A stretch of DNA of 64,000 bases from the NCBI GenBank assembly GCA_038257155.1, contig JBBSJP010000003.1:62001-126000 (forward strand). The letters run 5' to 3'. Shown one piece after another: positions 17,374-24,944 of the stretch (positions within the stretch are counted from its first letter, which is position 1; each line of letters begins with the position of its first letter). The notes beneath the pieces were generated by a model. That model was not told the origin of the DNA. It did no database searches and was given only the letters and a program-made list of their open reading frames with translations. The stretch comes from JANJTY01 sp038257155 (GTDB lineage: Bacteria; Pseudomonadota; Gammaproteobacteria; Xanthomonadales; Xanthomonadaceae). A program made the position numbers and the translations under genes.

Positions 17374-18241
17374 TTTGCTGGAACTGTTCTTTGCCTCAAA
17401 GGCGCTGGCTTCGGCCGGCGCCTTTGCGTTTGGGCTGCTGATCGGCAGCTTTTTGAACGTGGTAATCCTGCGCTTGCCGGCCCGCATGGAGTGGCAATGG
17501 AAGCGCGACTGCCGTGAGATGCTGGAGCTGGCTGTAGAACCAAGTGAGGCACCGCCGGGCATTGTCGTGCGCGGCTCGCACTGCCCCAAGTGCCAACACA
17601 ATCTGGCCTGGTGGGAGAACGTTCCGCTAATCAGTTTTCTTGCCCTGCGCGGGCGCTGCCGCGGCTGCGGCACGGCGATCTCCTGGCAGTACCCTTTGGT
17701 TGAATTGCTGACTGGCTTGCTGTTTGCTGCCGTTATCTGGCAGTTCGGCCCAACCTGGCAGGGTGCCGCCGGCCTGGTTTTCACGGGCATGCTGGTTGCC
17801 GCTTCCGGCATCGACCTGCGCACCACGCTATTGCCTGACGATCTCACTTATCCCCTGCTCTGGTTGGGCCTGCTGATTTCCCTCGTTCCATTGTTCGCCG
17901 AGCCGCAGCAGGCCATCATCGGTGCCGCCATCGGCTACATGGTGCTGTGGAGCGTCTACTGGGGATTCAAACTGCTCACCGGCAAGGAGGGCATGGGCTA
18001 TGGCGACTTCAAGTTGCTCGCCGCCCTGGGCGCCTGGTGCGGCGCGGCCGGTATCGTACCCATCCTGCTGTTGTCAGCGCTTTCCGGCGCAGTGATTGGC
18101 AGTACCTGGCTGCTGATTCAGGGTCGTGATCGTGCCACGCAGATTCCGTTCGGGCCATACCTGGCAGTAGCGGGCTGGATCCAGTTCATGTGGGGTGAGG
18201 CACTGTTGGGGTGGTATTGGCACACGATGGGCTTGGGCTAA
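17357..18241 (+). CDS. pilD: prepilin peptidase/N-methyltransferase PilD
   Basis: A 294-residue polytopic bifunctional enzyme that cleaves prepilin leaders and methylates the new N-terminal Phe. The zinc-binding cysteines are CPKC (76, 79) and CRGC (101, 104). The catalytic aspartates are Asp153 in GIDLRTTLLPD and Asp217 in GYGDFKLL (the GxGD motif). It starts at TTG 17357 inside the end of pilC. It should process both pilins in this window. In many relatives coaE follows pilD; here a RAYT element does. Confidence 0.95.
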   Translation: MPLLSDLLELFFASKALASAGAFAFGLLIGSFLNVVILRLPARMEWQWKRDCREMLELAVEPSEAPPGIVVRGSHCPKCQHNLAWWENVPLISFLALRGRCRGCGTAISWQYPLVELLTGLLFAAVIWQFGPTWQGAAGLVFTGMLVAASGIDLRTTLLPDDLTYPLLWLGLLISLVPLFAEPQQAIIGAAIGYMVLWSVYWGFKLLTGKEGMGYGDFKLLAALGAWCGAAGIVPILLLSALSGAVIGSTWLLIQGRDRATQIPFGPYLAVAGWIQFMWGEALLGWYWHTMGLG

Positions 18242-18246
18242 TCGCT

Positions 18247-18400
18247 TCGTAGGCTGGGCCTTGGCCCACCATTTCGAGGTGCTTGATACGCATATTCCCG
18301 CGGTATGCGGAGCATCCGGCTCGCCCGCGGCGGGCCAAGCTCCCCGATCAAAATTCCGCAACGCGGCGAGGTCTCGGTGGGCCAAGGCCCACCCTACGAA
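18247..18400. repeat. inverted pair of RAYT-associated palindromes, downstream side
   Basis: Two copies of a palindrome with core TGGGCCTTGGCCCA. The first, at 18247-18276, reads GTAGGCTGGGCCTTGGCCCA in plus orientation. The second, at 18374-18400, is its reverse complement, ending CCCACCCTACG. About 97 bases lie between them. This is a REPIN-like arrangement just past the 3' end of the RAYT gene. Confidence 0.8.
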
Positions 18401-18414
18401 ACAATTACAGCTAT

Positions 18415-18945
18415 CTACTCACCGCCGCGATCAAGCGCGACGGGCGCACAGGCCCAGTCGGGCGAAAGCTCTCCTCGCCGAATGAAGCGATGAATCGACG
18501 AATGCGGCCAATCGCTTGGGCGTGCGACCAGACCGCGCTTCACAGGGTTCATGTGGATGTAATCAACATGCGCAGCCAGGTCCCTCTCGTCGCGAAGCTG
18601 TCGCTCCCAAAACCTGCGTTGCCAGACTCCCCGCTCGCGCTTTCTGTAGCGTGAAGCCGAAACGCGTTCGTCATTCAGTGGGAGGCTGCGGCTAAAAAGT
18701 GCCTTGATGTGCCGCCAGCGAACCGCGTTGTCAGGATCGTCGATTGGCAGGCGCCAAATGCAGTGGAGGTGATCGGGCAGCACCACCGCAGCGATGACCT
18801 CGCAGGGCCGCTGCGAGAGTGCCTGAAGAAATGCCAATCGCAGCGAATCAACATGGTCGGTAAGCAGGGTGCGGCTTCGATTTCGAAGCACGAGGGTGAA
18901 GAAGCAGGTGCTTCCGGGCACCCAGACGCGGTGATAGTTCGGCAT
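18415..18945 (-). mobile_element. REP-associated tyrosine transposase (RAYT, IS200/IS605-like)
   Basis: An intact 176-residue Y1 (HUH) transposase gene. The metal-binding HxH is in VLPDHLHCIW and the nucleophilic tyrosine in HVDYIHMNPVKRGLV, both family hallmarks; WQRRFWER also matches. RAYTs are domesticated, single-copy relatives of IS200/IS605 transposases that move REP palindromes in trans. Here four copies of one palindrome flank it, two on each side, and a fifth lies at 57909-57936. It is inserted between pilD and parE with no broken host gene visible. Start ATG 18945 is followed directly by the family's N-terminal strand. Confidence 0.93.
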
Positions 18946-19028
18946 GCATCCAGCATGGCCCTTGGCAATAGCCGGTGGAATCGGAGATTTGTGCCTCGTT
19001 GGGTAGGAGATTTCCTACAGCGCAGCTC

Positions 19029-19113
19029 CGTAGGGTGGGCCTTGGCCCACCGAGGGCAAGCCAAAAGTACGCAACGGCGCCATGCCTTCGGTGGGCCATG
19101 GCCCACCCTACCG
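19029..19113. repeat. inverted pair of RAYT-associated palindromes, upstream side
   Basis: GTAGGGTGGGCCTTGGCCCA at 19030-19049 and its inverted copy at 19089-19113 (core TGGGCCATGGCCCA, ending CCCTACCG) lie 5' of the RAYT. The pair spans 85 bases, shorter than the pair on the other side. The rest of the 18946-19199 gap is unremarkable. Confidence 0.8.
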
Positions 19114-19199
19114 GTGGCCACTTTCATGTCACCCCTTGACCCTCTCGCCCTGCCCGCGCATCCTCGCCGGCTCGCTCCACTGGCAGAAACCCGCTGCGC

Positions 19200-21089
19200 A
19201 TGAATACCCGTTACAACGCTGAAGACATCGAGGTCCTTTCCGGTCTTGACCCGGTCAAGCGCCGGCCTGGGATGTACACCGACACCACGCGGCCGAACCA
19301 TCTGGCGCAGGAGGTGATCGACAATGGTGTAGACGAAGCCTTGGCCGGGCATGCCAAGCGCATCGAAGTGACGCTGTATGCCGACGGAAGCTGCGAGGTC
19401 TCCGACGATGGCCGCGGCATGCCGGTGGATATCCATCCGGAGGAGAAGATCCCCGGCGTCGAACTGATTCTCACGCGCCTGCATGCAGGCGGCAAGTTCA
19501 GCGGCAAGAACTACACGTTCTCGGGCGGTCTGCACGGCGTTGGCGTCAGCGTGGTGAATGCGCTATCGAAGCGCGTCGATGTGTACATCAAGCGCGACGG
19601 CAGCGAGTACCGGCAGAGCTTCGCCGACGGCTTCCCGGCGTCGGCGCTGGAGAACATCGGCACGGTCGGCAAGCGCAACACCGGAACGCGGCTGCGCTTC
19701 TGGGCCGATCCGAAATACTTCGACACGTCCAAGTACGCGCTGCGCCCGCTGAAGCATCTGCTGCGCGCCAAGGCGGTGCTCTGCCCGGGACTGACCGTCA
19801 CGTTCTACGACGAGGCCACTGCCGACCGCGCCGAATGGCATTACGCCGATGGGCTGGCCGACTACCTGCGCGGCGAACTCAGCGAACGCGAGCTGCTGCC
19901 GCCAGCGCTGTTCATCGGCCGGCTTGCCAAGGACACCGAGCAGGTTGACTGGGCACTGGCCTGGGTGCCGGAAGGCGAACTGGTGCAGGAGAGCTACGTC
20001 AACCTGATCCCCACCGCGCAGGGCGGCACGCATGTGAACGGCCTGCGCTCGGGACTGACCGATGCGCTGCGCGAGTTCTGTGATTTCCGCAACCTGCTGC
20101 CGCGTGGCGTGAAGCTGGCGCCGGAAGATGTCTGGGATCGCATCGGCTACGTGCTCAGCATGAAGATGACCGATCCGCAGTTCTCCGGACAGACCAAAGA
20201 GCGTCTCTCTTCGCGCCAGGCGGCAGCCTTCATCGAGAATGCGGTTCACGATGCGTTCTCGCTGTGGCTGAACCAGCATGTCGAAATGGGCGAACGCATT
20301 GCGCAGCTGGCAATCGATCGCGCCAGCGCGCGACTGAAGACAGAGAAACAGGTCGTTCGCAAGAAGATCACCCAAGGCCCTGCGCTGCCCGGCAAGCTGG
20401 CCGACTGCATCAGCCAGGACCTTTCGCGTACCGAGTTGTTCCTGGTCGAAGGCGACTCCGCCGGCGGCAGCGCCAAGCAGGCGCGCGACAAGGATTTCCA
20501 GGCCATCCTGCCGCTGCGCGGCAAGATCCTCAACACCTGGGAAGTCGAGAGCTCCGGCGTGCTGGCCTCGAACGAGGTACATGACCTGGCCGTGGCAATC
20601 GGCTGCGATCCGGGCAAGGACGACATCAGCGGGCTGCGTTACGGCAAGGTCATCATCCTGGCTGACGCCGACTCGGATGGCCTGCATATCGCCACGCTTT
20701 TGTCTGCGTTGTTCCTCAAGCATTTCCCGGCGCTGGTGCGTGCCGGAAACATCTTCGTGGCAATGCCGCCGCTGTTCCGCATCGATGTGGGCAAGCAGGT
20801 GTTCTACGCGCTGGACGAAGAAGAAAAGCGTCTGATGCTGGAGCGCATCGAGCGCGACAAGCTGAAGGGCCAGGTCAACGTGACGCGCTTCAAGGGCCTG
20901 GGCGAGATGAACCCGTCTCAGTTGCGCGAGTCAGCGATCCTGCCCGATACGCGTCGCCTGGTGCAGCTCACCATCGAGGACGAACCCGGCACCGATGCAT
21001 TGATGGACATGCTGCTGGCGAAGAAGCGCGCCGGTGATCGCAAAAGCTGGCTGGAAGAGAAGGGGGATCTGGCTACGCTGGAGGTTTGA
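19200..21089 (+). CDS. parE: DNA topoisomerase IV subunit B ParE
   Basis: A 629-residue type IIA topoisomerase ATPase subunit, the usual ParE length, which decatenates chromosomes with ParC. The N-terminal GHKL ATPase has ENGVDEA-like IDNGVDEALAGHA and DDGRGMPVD, with the GGLHGVG loop near 108. The TOPRIM domain has LVEGDSAGG and ADADSDGLHI, and the C-terminus has FKGLGEMN. It is not GyrB, since the GyrB-specific insert is missing. parC is not in the window. Confidence 0.96.
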   Translation: MNTRYNAEDIEVLSGLDPVKRRPGMYTDTTRPNHLAQEVIDNGVDEALAGHAKRIEVTLYADGSCEVSDDGRGMPVDIHPEEKIPGVELILTRLHAGGKFSGKNYTFSGGLHGVGVSVVNALSKRVDVYIKRDGSEYRQSFADGFPASALENIGTVGKRNTGTRLRFWADPKYFDTSKYALRPLKHLLRAKAVLCPGLTVTFYDEATADRAEWHYADGLADYLRGELSERELLPPALFIGRLAKDTEQVDWALAWVPEGELVQESYVNLIPTAQGGTHVNGLRSGLTDALREFCDFRNLLPRGVKLAPEDVWDRIGYVLSMKMTDPQFSGQTKERLSSRQAAAFIENAVHDAFSLWLNQHVEMGERIAQLAIDRASARLKTEKQVVRKKITQGPALPGKLADCISQDLSRTELFLVEGDSAGGSAKQARDKDFQAILPLRGKILNTWEVESSGVLASNEVHDLAVAIGCDPGKDDISGLRYGKVIILADADSDGLHIATLLSALFLKHFPALVRAGNIFVAMPPLFRIDVGKQVFYALDEEEKRLMLERIERDKLKGQVNVTRFKGLGEMNPSQLRESAILPDTRRLVQLTIEDEPGTDALMDMLLAKKRAGDRKSWLEEKGDLATLEV

Positions 21090-21142
21090 GGTTGGAGAAA
21101 AGGCAGCAGCATCATCGCTAGTGCGGGGCGCAACACTCAAAC

Positions 21143-21389
21143 CCCGTTCGTGGTGAGGAGCCGCCGAGGCGGCCGCGCGGAGATAGCAGGCGCGAAGCGC
21201 CTCGCAGACGCGGCAGCGGCCGAAGGCGCGAAGCGCCTCGCAGACGTGTAGCGGCCGAAGGCGCGAAGCGCCCCGCAGACGTGTAGCGGCCGACCGAGAC
21301 GGCGTCTCGAACCATGTGGCTGGTGGTTCGAGACGCTATCTCGTTCGTCCGCTACGCGGACGCCTCGATAGCTCCTCACCACGAACGGT
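21143..21389. repeat. head-to-head repeat with internal ~36-base tandem units
   Basis: Within the 332-base gap 21090-21421. The left copy starts CCGTTCGTGGTGAGGAGC (about 21144) and ends CGTCTCGAACC (21303-21313). The right copy has the inverse ends, GGTTCGAGACG (21324) and GCTCCTCACCACGAACGG (to 21389). The left copy contains three tandem units beginning GCGCGAAGCGCC at 21190, 21226 and 21261. A related single copy is at 28750-28808. No coding signal was seen. Confidence 0.75.
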
Positions 21390-21421
21390 ACATGGTGACC
21401 GTGGGCTCTGAGCCTTGCGCG

Positions 21422-22201
21422 CTAGCAACGCAACGCAGCCCCCAGCAAGCACTGCAACAACCCCTGCAGACGCTCCGCGCGCTCCGGCAGGTACTCAAAG
21501 CTGACCTCATCCATGTAGGTGCGTTGCGAAATTTCCAGCTGCACAGCGTCAATTCCTTGCTCTGGACTGCCGTAGTTGCGAGTGATGTAGCCGCCCTTGA
21601 AGCGGCCATTGACCACCCAGTCGTAGTCCGTCTGTGATGCGAGCGCGGCTTGCAATGCGTCCTGACGCGCTGAGCCACAACTTGCTCCGGCAGCCGTTCC
21701 CAGATTCAGGTCAGGCAGTCGCCCTTCAAACAGGAACGGGCATTCACCGCGGATCGAGTGGGCTTCCCACAGCAGCACCCCGCCATGCTTTGCGCGCAGT
21801 CGCTGCACCTCTTCCGCGAGTGCTTCGTGGTAAGGGCGCCAGTAGCGCTCGACCCGCTCTGCCACTTCAGCTGCGGAGGGTTCGTCCCCGGGCCGATACA
21901 CGGGCCCGCCATCAAATCGCCTGGTCGGACACAGCCCTGTCGTGTTCTGCCCCGGATACAGCGATGTGTCGTCCGGCGGCCGGTTCAGATCCACCACGTA
22001 GCGCGAATAGCGTGGCCGCAACACGGAGGCGCCCATGGCTTGCGCAAAGCCGTAGAGGCGCGAGATGTGCCAGTCGGTGTCCGGCACGCGCTGTGCCTCG
22101 GGCGTGAGGCGCTCGGCCATGCCAGGCGGCAGTTCGCTGCCGTCATGCGGTTGACTGATCAGCAGCGGCAGGTGGCCGCGCAGCAGTTCGAATGTGTGCA
22201 C
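21422..22201 (-). CDS. hutG: N-formylglutamate deformylase (HutG-like)
   Basis: A 259-residue zinc amidohydrolase of the N-formylglutamate amidohydrolase family, which hydrolyses N-formyl-L-glutamate to glutamate and formate in histidine degradation. Diagnostic segments are ISQPHDGSELP, YVVDLNRPPD, GQNTTGLCP, LWEAHSIRGECP and NGRFKGGYITRNYG with QLEISQRTYMDE near the end. The other hut genes are not nearby, so the physiological role is inferred from family. It is followed on the same strand by nothing but a repeat region. Confidence 0.88.
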   Translation of the reverse strand: MHTFELLRGHLPLLISQPHDGSELPPGMAERLTPEAQRVPDTDWHISRLYGFAQAMGASVLRPRYSRYVVDLNRPPDDTSLYPGQNTTGLCPTRRFDGGPVYRPGDEPSAAEVAERVERYWRPYHEALAEEVQRLRAKHGGVLLWEAHSIRGECPFLFEGRLPDLNLGTAAGASCGSARQDALQAALASQTDYDWVVNGRFKGGYITRNYGSPEQGIDAVQLEISQRTYMDEVSFEYLPERAERLQGLLQCLLGAALRC

Positions 22202-22253
22202 GTCCTATCCTCAAACACGCTGCCCAGAAACCTCAACCATGACTGCACCAATC

Positions 22254-22366
22254 AACCGTTGTCCGTTCGCACTGAGCGTAGCCGGCCAACGGCCGGCGAA
22301 GTCGAAGTGCCTGCCGCAAGTCCTTCGACTTCGGCCCTTCGGGCCTACGCTCAGGACGAACGGAGC
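22254..22366. repeat. imperfect inverted repeat (dispersed intergenic element)
   Basis: The left end CCGTTCGCACTGAGCGTAG and the right end CTACGCTCAGGACGAACGG are near-perfect inverted copies. Inner palindromes GGCCGGC and GGCCCTTCGGGCC lie between. It fills most of the gap between hutG and the downstream oxidoreductase gene. It resembles the palindromic elements common between genes in this order, and was identified by eye. Confidence 0.65.
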
Positions 22367-22395
22367 TGGGGACGCCACGGCTCAGTGGCACCTAC

Positions 22396-23640
22396 TCAGA
22401 AGCGCGCCGCACTGAAGGGCACGACATCGATGCTCGGTTCGTGACCGCCGACCAACTCCGCCACCAGCTGCCCGGTAATCGCAGCTAGGCTCACCCCCAA
22501 CATGCCGTGGCCGGTGGCCAGCATCAGGCGTTCGTGACCGGGCGCCGGGCCGATGATCGGCAGGTCGTCGTAAGTCATCGGCCGCCAGCCATACCATTCC
22601 TCGCGCTTGTCGGCGCCGATCACGCCGCGCAGGTATTCGCCCGCGCCGCGCTCCAGCGCATCCAGTCGACGCCGGTTGAGGCTGCCGTCGTAACCCGAAA
22701 ACTCCATCGTGCTTCCGAGTCGAAAGCCGCTGCTCCACGCAGTGACGCAGACCGAGCGCTCCTTCAGCACCAGCGGTCGACGCGGCGCCAACTGGCGTTT
22801 GCCGTAAGTGATGGAGTAGCCCTTGCCAGGCTGCACCGGCAGGCGCAGGTCGAGTTGCCTTGCGAGCTTGCCGGACCAGGCGCCAGCAGCCAGCACGGCG
22901 TGATCGGCGCGGTGCTCGCCCCGATCGGTGCGCAGAAGCACACTGTCGGCGCTGCTATGGATCGACTCCACTTCGCAGCCGGTTTCGATGCGCACACCCA
23001 TCGCCAGCACCACGCGCTGCAGCTCCACCAGCAGACGTTCTGGGCGTAGCTGGGCATCGCCGGGAAACAGCAGACCACCGGCGAGGCCGGCCTTGAGCGA
23101 TGGCTCATCGCGGCCGAGTCGGGCGGAACTCCAGGGCTGGGCTTCGATGCCCAGTTCAGCGAATACCCGAGCCTTCTCCTCCGCCTTGGCGGCGTTCTGG
23201 ATGTCGCGATACACGTAAAGCAGGCCGCTCTCGCTGAACTCGCAGTCGAGTTGTTCACTTGTCACCAGGTCCGCAAGCAGCTCGCGCGAATTGCGTAATA
23301 GTTTGGCCTTGACCTCGGCAGTAGCGCGCCAGTCCTGCGCGTTGCAGCGCCGTGCAAAGCGCATCAACCAGCCAATCAGTTCGAAATCTAGTCGCGGCCG
23401 GATGTAGAGCGGTGCATCGGACTGCAGCATCCAGCGCAGCGCCTGCGGAATCAGGCCTGGCTCGGCCAGCGGCGCGGCGTGGCTGGGCGTGATGGTGCCG
23501 CAGTTGCCGTGCGAACTGCCCGAACCAATACGGAAGCGCTCCAGCAGGCGCACATCCAGGCCCGACTTGCGCAGGAAATACGCACAACACAGGCCAATGA
23601 CGCCGCCACCAATGATCAGTACGTCGTCGCGGGTGTTCAT
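22396..23640 (-). CDS. FAD-dependent D-amino-acid dehydrogenase-like oxidoreductase
   Basis: A 414-residue DAO-fold flavoprotein. The N-terminal Rossmann motif is VLIIGGGVIGLCCAYFL, followed by GSSHGNCGTI, typical of DadA-type enzymes. The C-terminal FAD segment is GHGMLGVSLAAITGQLVAEL, with YGWRPMTYDDLPIIGPAPG before it. DadA and D-hydroxyproline dehydrogenases share these features, so the substrate is likely a D-amino or imino acid but is not fixed by sequence. It is on the minus strand upstream of hutG, separated by a repeat, so co-transcription is uncertain. Confidence 0.85.
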   Translation of the reverse strand: MNTRDDVLIIGGGVIGLCCAYFLRKSGLDVRLLERFRIGSGSSHGNCGTITPSHAAPLAEPGLIPQALRWMLQSDAPLYIRPRLDFELIGWLMRFARRCNAQDWRATAEVKAKLLRNSRELLADLVTSEQLDCEFSESGLLYVYRDIQNAAKAEEKARVFAELGIEAQPWSSARLGRDEPSLKAGLAGGLLFPGDAQLRPERLLVELQRVVLAMGVRIETGCEVESIHSSADSVLLRTDRGEHRADHAVLAAGAWSGKLARQLDLRLPVQPGKGYSITYGKRQLAPRRPLVLKERSVCVTAWSSGFRLGSTMEFSGYDGSLNRRRLDALERGAGEYLRGVIGADKREEWYGWRPMTYDDLPIIGPAPGHERLMLATGHGMLGVSLAAITGQLVAELVGGHEPSIDVVPFSAARF

Positions 23641-23701
23641 GCGATCAGCTTACGCGTCCTTGCATGGATTGCGGATGCTGAAATGACCTGAAGTGCGCGG
23701 C

Positions 23702-24187
23702 TCAACCGTGCTGGTGACCACCGGTTCCATGCGCATGACGATGCTCGATCTCTTCCGGCGTGGCGTCGCGGACGTCGACCACATCCACCACGAATCGCAG
23801 GTGACGGCCGGCCAGCGGATGGTTGAGATCGACATCGATCACCGACATGCCAAGCTTGCGCACGGTAACCGGGCGCGGCCCCTGGCGCGTCTGCAGGGTG
23901 GTCTGCATGCCTGGCTTGAGCTTGGCCGCGTCCTTGAAGTACTTCTTCGGCAGCCGTTGCATCAGGCCCGGGTCGGGCTGGCCGTAGGCCTGTTCGGGCG
24001 CCACGTCGGCCGTGACCTGGGCCCCGGCCTCGTGGCCCAGCAGGGCAGCTTCCAGGCCCGGAATGATGTTGTTGTGGCCGATCAGCGCGGCGATGGGTTC
24101 GTTGCCTTCGGACGACTCGATCGGCGTGCCGGCGGCATCGGACAGGGCGTAATGAAACCGCACGACGCGGTTGGATTCGATCTTCAT
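23702..24187 (-). CDS. slyD: SlyD-type FKBP peptidyl-prolyl isomerase
   Basis: A 161-residue FKBP-fold isomerase and chaperone. The N-terminal FKBP strands carry VRFHYALSDAAGTPIESS and NIIPGLEAALLGHEAG; the insert-in-flap domain spans about 70-125. The tail is histidine-rich (HRHAHGTGGHQHG), as in SlyD, where it binds nickel. Length and domain order fit. It is divergent from the NlpC/P60 gene, with about 66 bases between start codons. Confidence 0.93.
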   Translation of the reverse strand: MKIESNRVVRFHYALSDAAGTPIESSEGNEPIAALIGHNNIIPGLEAALLGHEAGAQVTADVAPEQAYGQPDPGLMQRLPKKYFKDAAKLKPGMQTTLQTRQGPRPVTVRKLGMSVIDVDLNHPLAGRHLRFVVDVVDVRDATPEEIEHRHAHGTGGHQHG

Positions 24188-24253
24188 GCGGAGACAGTTC
24201 CGGTATTGTGCCTGGAGCGGAGATTCAGCTCAGGCAGGAGGGTGGAGACACAA

Positions 24254-24751
24254 ATGGTCGGCAATTATCGACTCCTGCGCCCTGTCGCGCCAGCGGCGGG
24301 GCTGCTGGCCCTGTTGCTCCTGTTGTTGGGCGGCTGCGGCGGCAAGCCGGCGCGCCTCGATCCCGTCACCGCGCGCAACGCCAACGACGTGCTGATGCGC
24401 GCCATCGGTCTGGTCGGTACGCCGTATCGCTACGGCGGCAATACACCGGCCGGTGGCTTTGATTGTTCCGGCCTGATCGGCTTTGTGTTCCGCGATTCTG
24501 TCGGCATGAGTCTGCCGCGCACCACCGGTGAGCTGTCGACGCTCAAAGTGCCAAGAGTGAAAGCTGACCGGCTGACGCCGGGCGATCTGGTGTTCTTCGG
24601 GGGCCGAGGCGGCATCAATCACGCGGGGATCTACGTGGGTGAAGGACGCTTCGTGCACGCGCCTTCGAGCGGCGGCACAGTGAGGCTGGATGCGCTCGGT
24701 GACCGTCATTGGCGCGAGCGCTTTGCGTTTGGGCGGCGGGTGTTGCGGTAG
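24254..24751 (+). CDS. NlpC/P60-family lipoprotein (cell-wall endopeptidase)
   Basis: A 165-residue secreted lipoprotein. The start at 24254 gives a signal peptide with lipobox LLLGGC (Cys28), which longer upstream starts would not. The NlpC/P60 domain has catalytic Cys71 in GGFDCSGL, His123 in INHAGIYVG and a third polar residue, His135, in FVHAPSS. Enzymes of this type cut peptide cross-links in peptidoglycan. Family length is normal, like Spr/MepS. No partner gene is adjacent. Confidence 0.9.
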   Translation: MVGNYRLLRPVAPAAGLLALLLLLLGGCGGKPARLDPVTARNANDVLMRAIGLVGTPYRYGGNTPAGGFDCSGLIGFVFRDSVGMSLPRTTGELSTLKVPRVKADRLTPGDLVFFGGRGGINHAGIYVGEGRFVHAPSSGGTVRLDALGDRHWRERFAFGRRVLR

Positions 24752-24758
24752 GTCTAAT

Positions 24759-24922
24759 GCCCCTCTCCCCACGGGAGAGGGGTGGGGGTGAGGGGCAATC
24801 CAAGCGGAGGCCTGAATGGCAAGCGCGAATACCAGTTGCTGGATCGCCAGTGACGATTCGCCCGACCGGACTTGCATCGACACCCTCCCCTCACCCCACC
24901 CCCTCTCCCGTGGGGAGAGGGG
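24759..24922. repeat. large inverted repeat with GGGGAGAGGGG arms
   Basis: GCCCCTCTCCCCACGGGAGA begins the left arm (24759-24795); the right arm (24883-24922) is almost its reverse complement, ending GGGGAGAGGGGC. About 87 bases separate the arms. The gap lies between convergent genes, so it may also act as a transcription barrier. A related element is at 53311-53361. Confidence 0.75.
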
Positions 24923-24944
24923 CTTTAGCTGTCAGCGTTCGCCC

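Noticed and set aside
16501..17847. 448-residue minus-strand open frame
   Set aside because: Antisense to pilC and pilD, which are certain genes.
19563..20723. 386-residue minus-strand open frame
   Set aside because: Antisense to the ATPase and TOPRIM parts of parE.
21190..21293. possible CRISPR array (three units of about 36 bases)
   Set aside because: The units are contiguous, with no spacers, and sit inside a larger palindromic element; no cas gene is present.
23693..24253. N-terminal extension of the NlpC/P60 gene
   Set aside because: It would run antisense to slyD and hide the signal peptide and lipobox that start at 24254.
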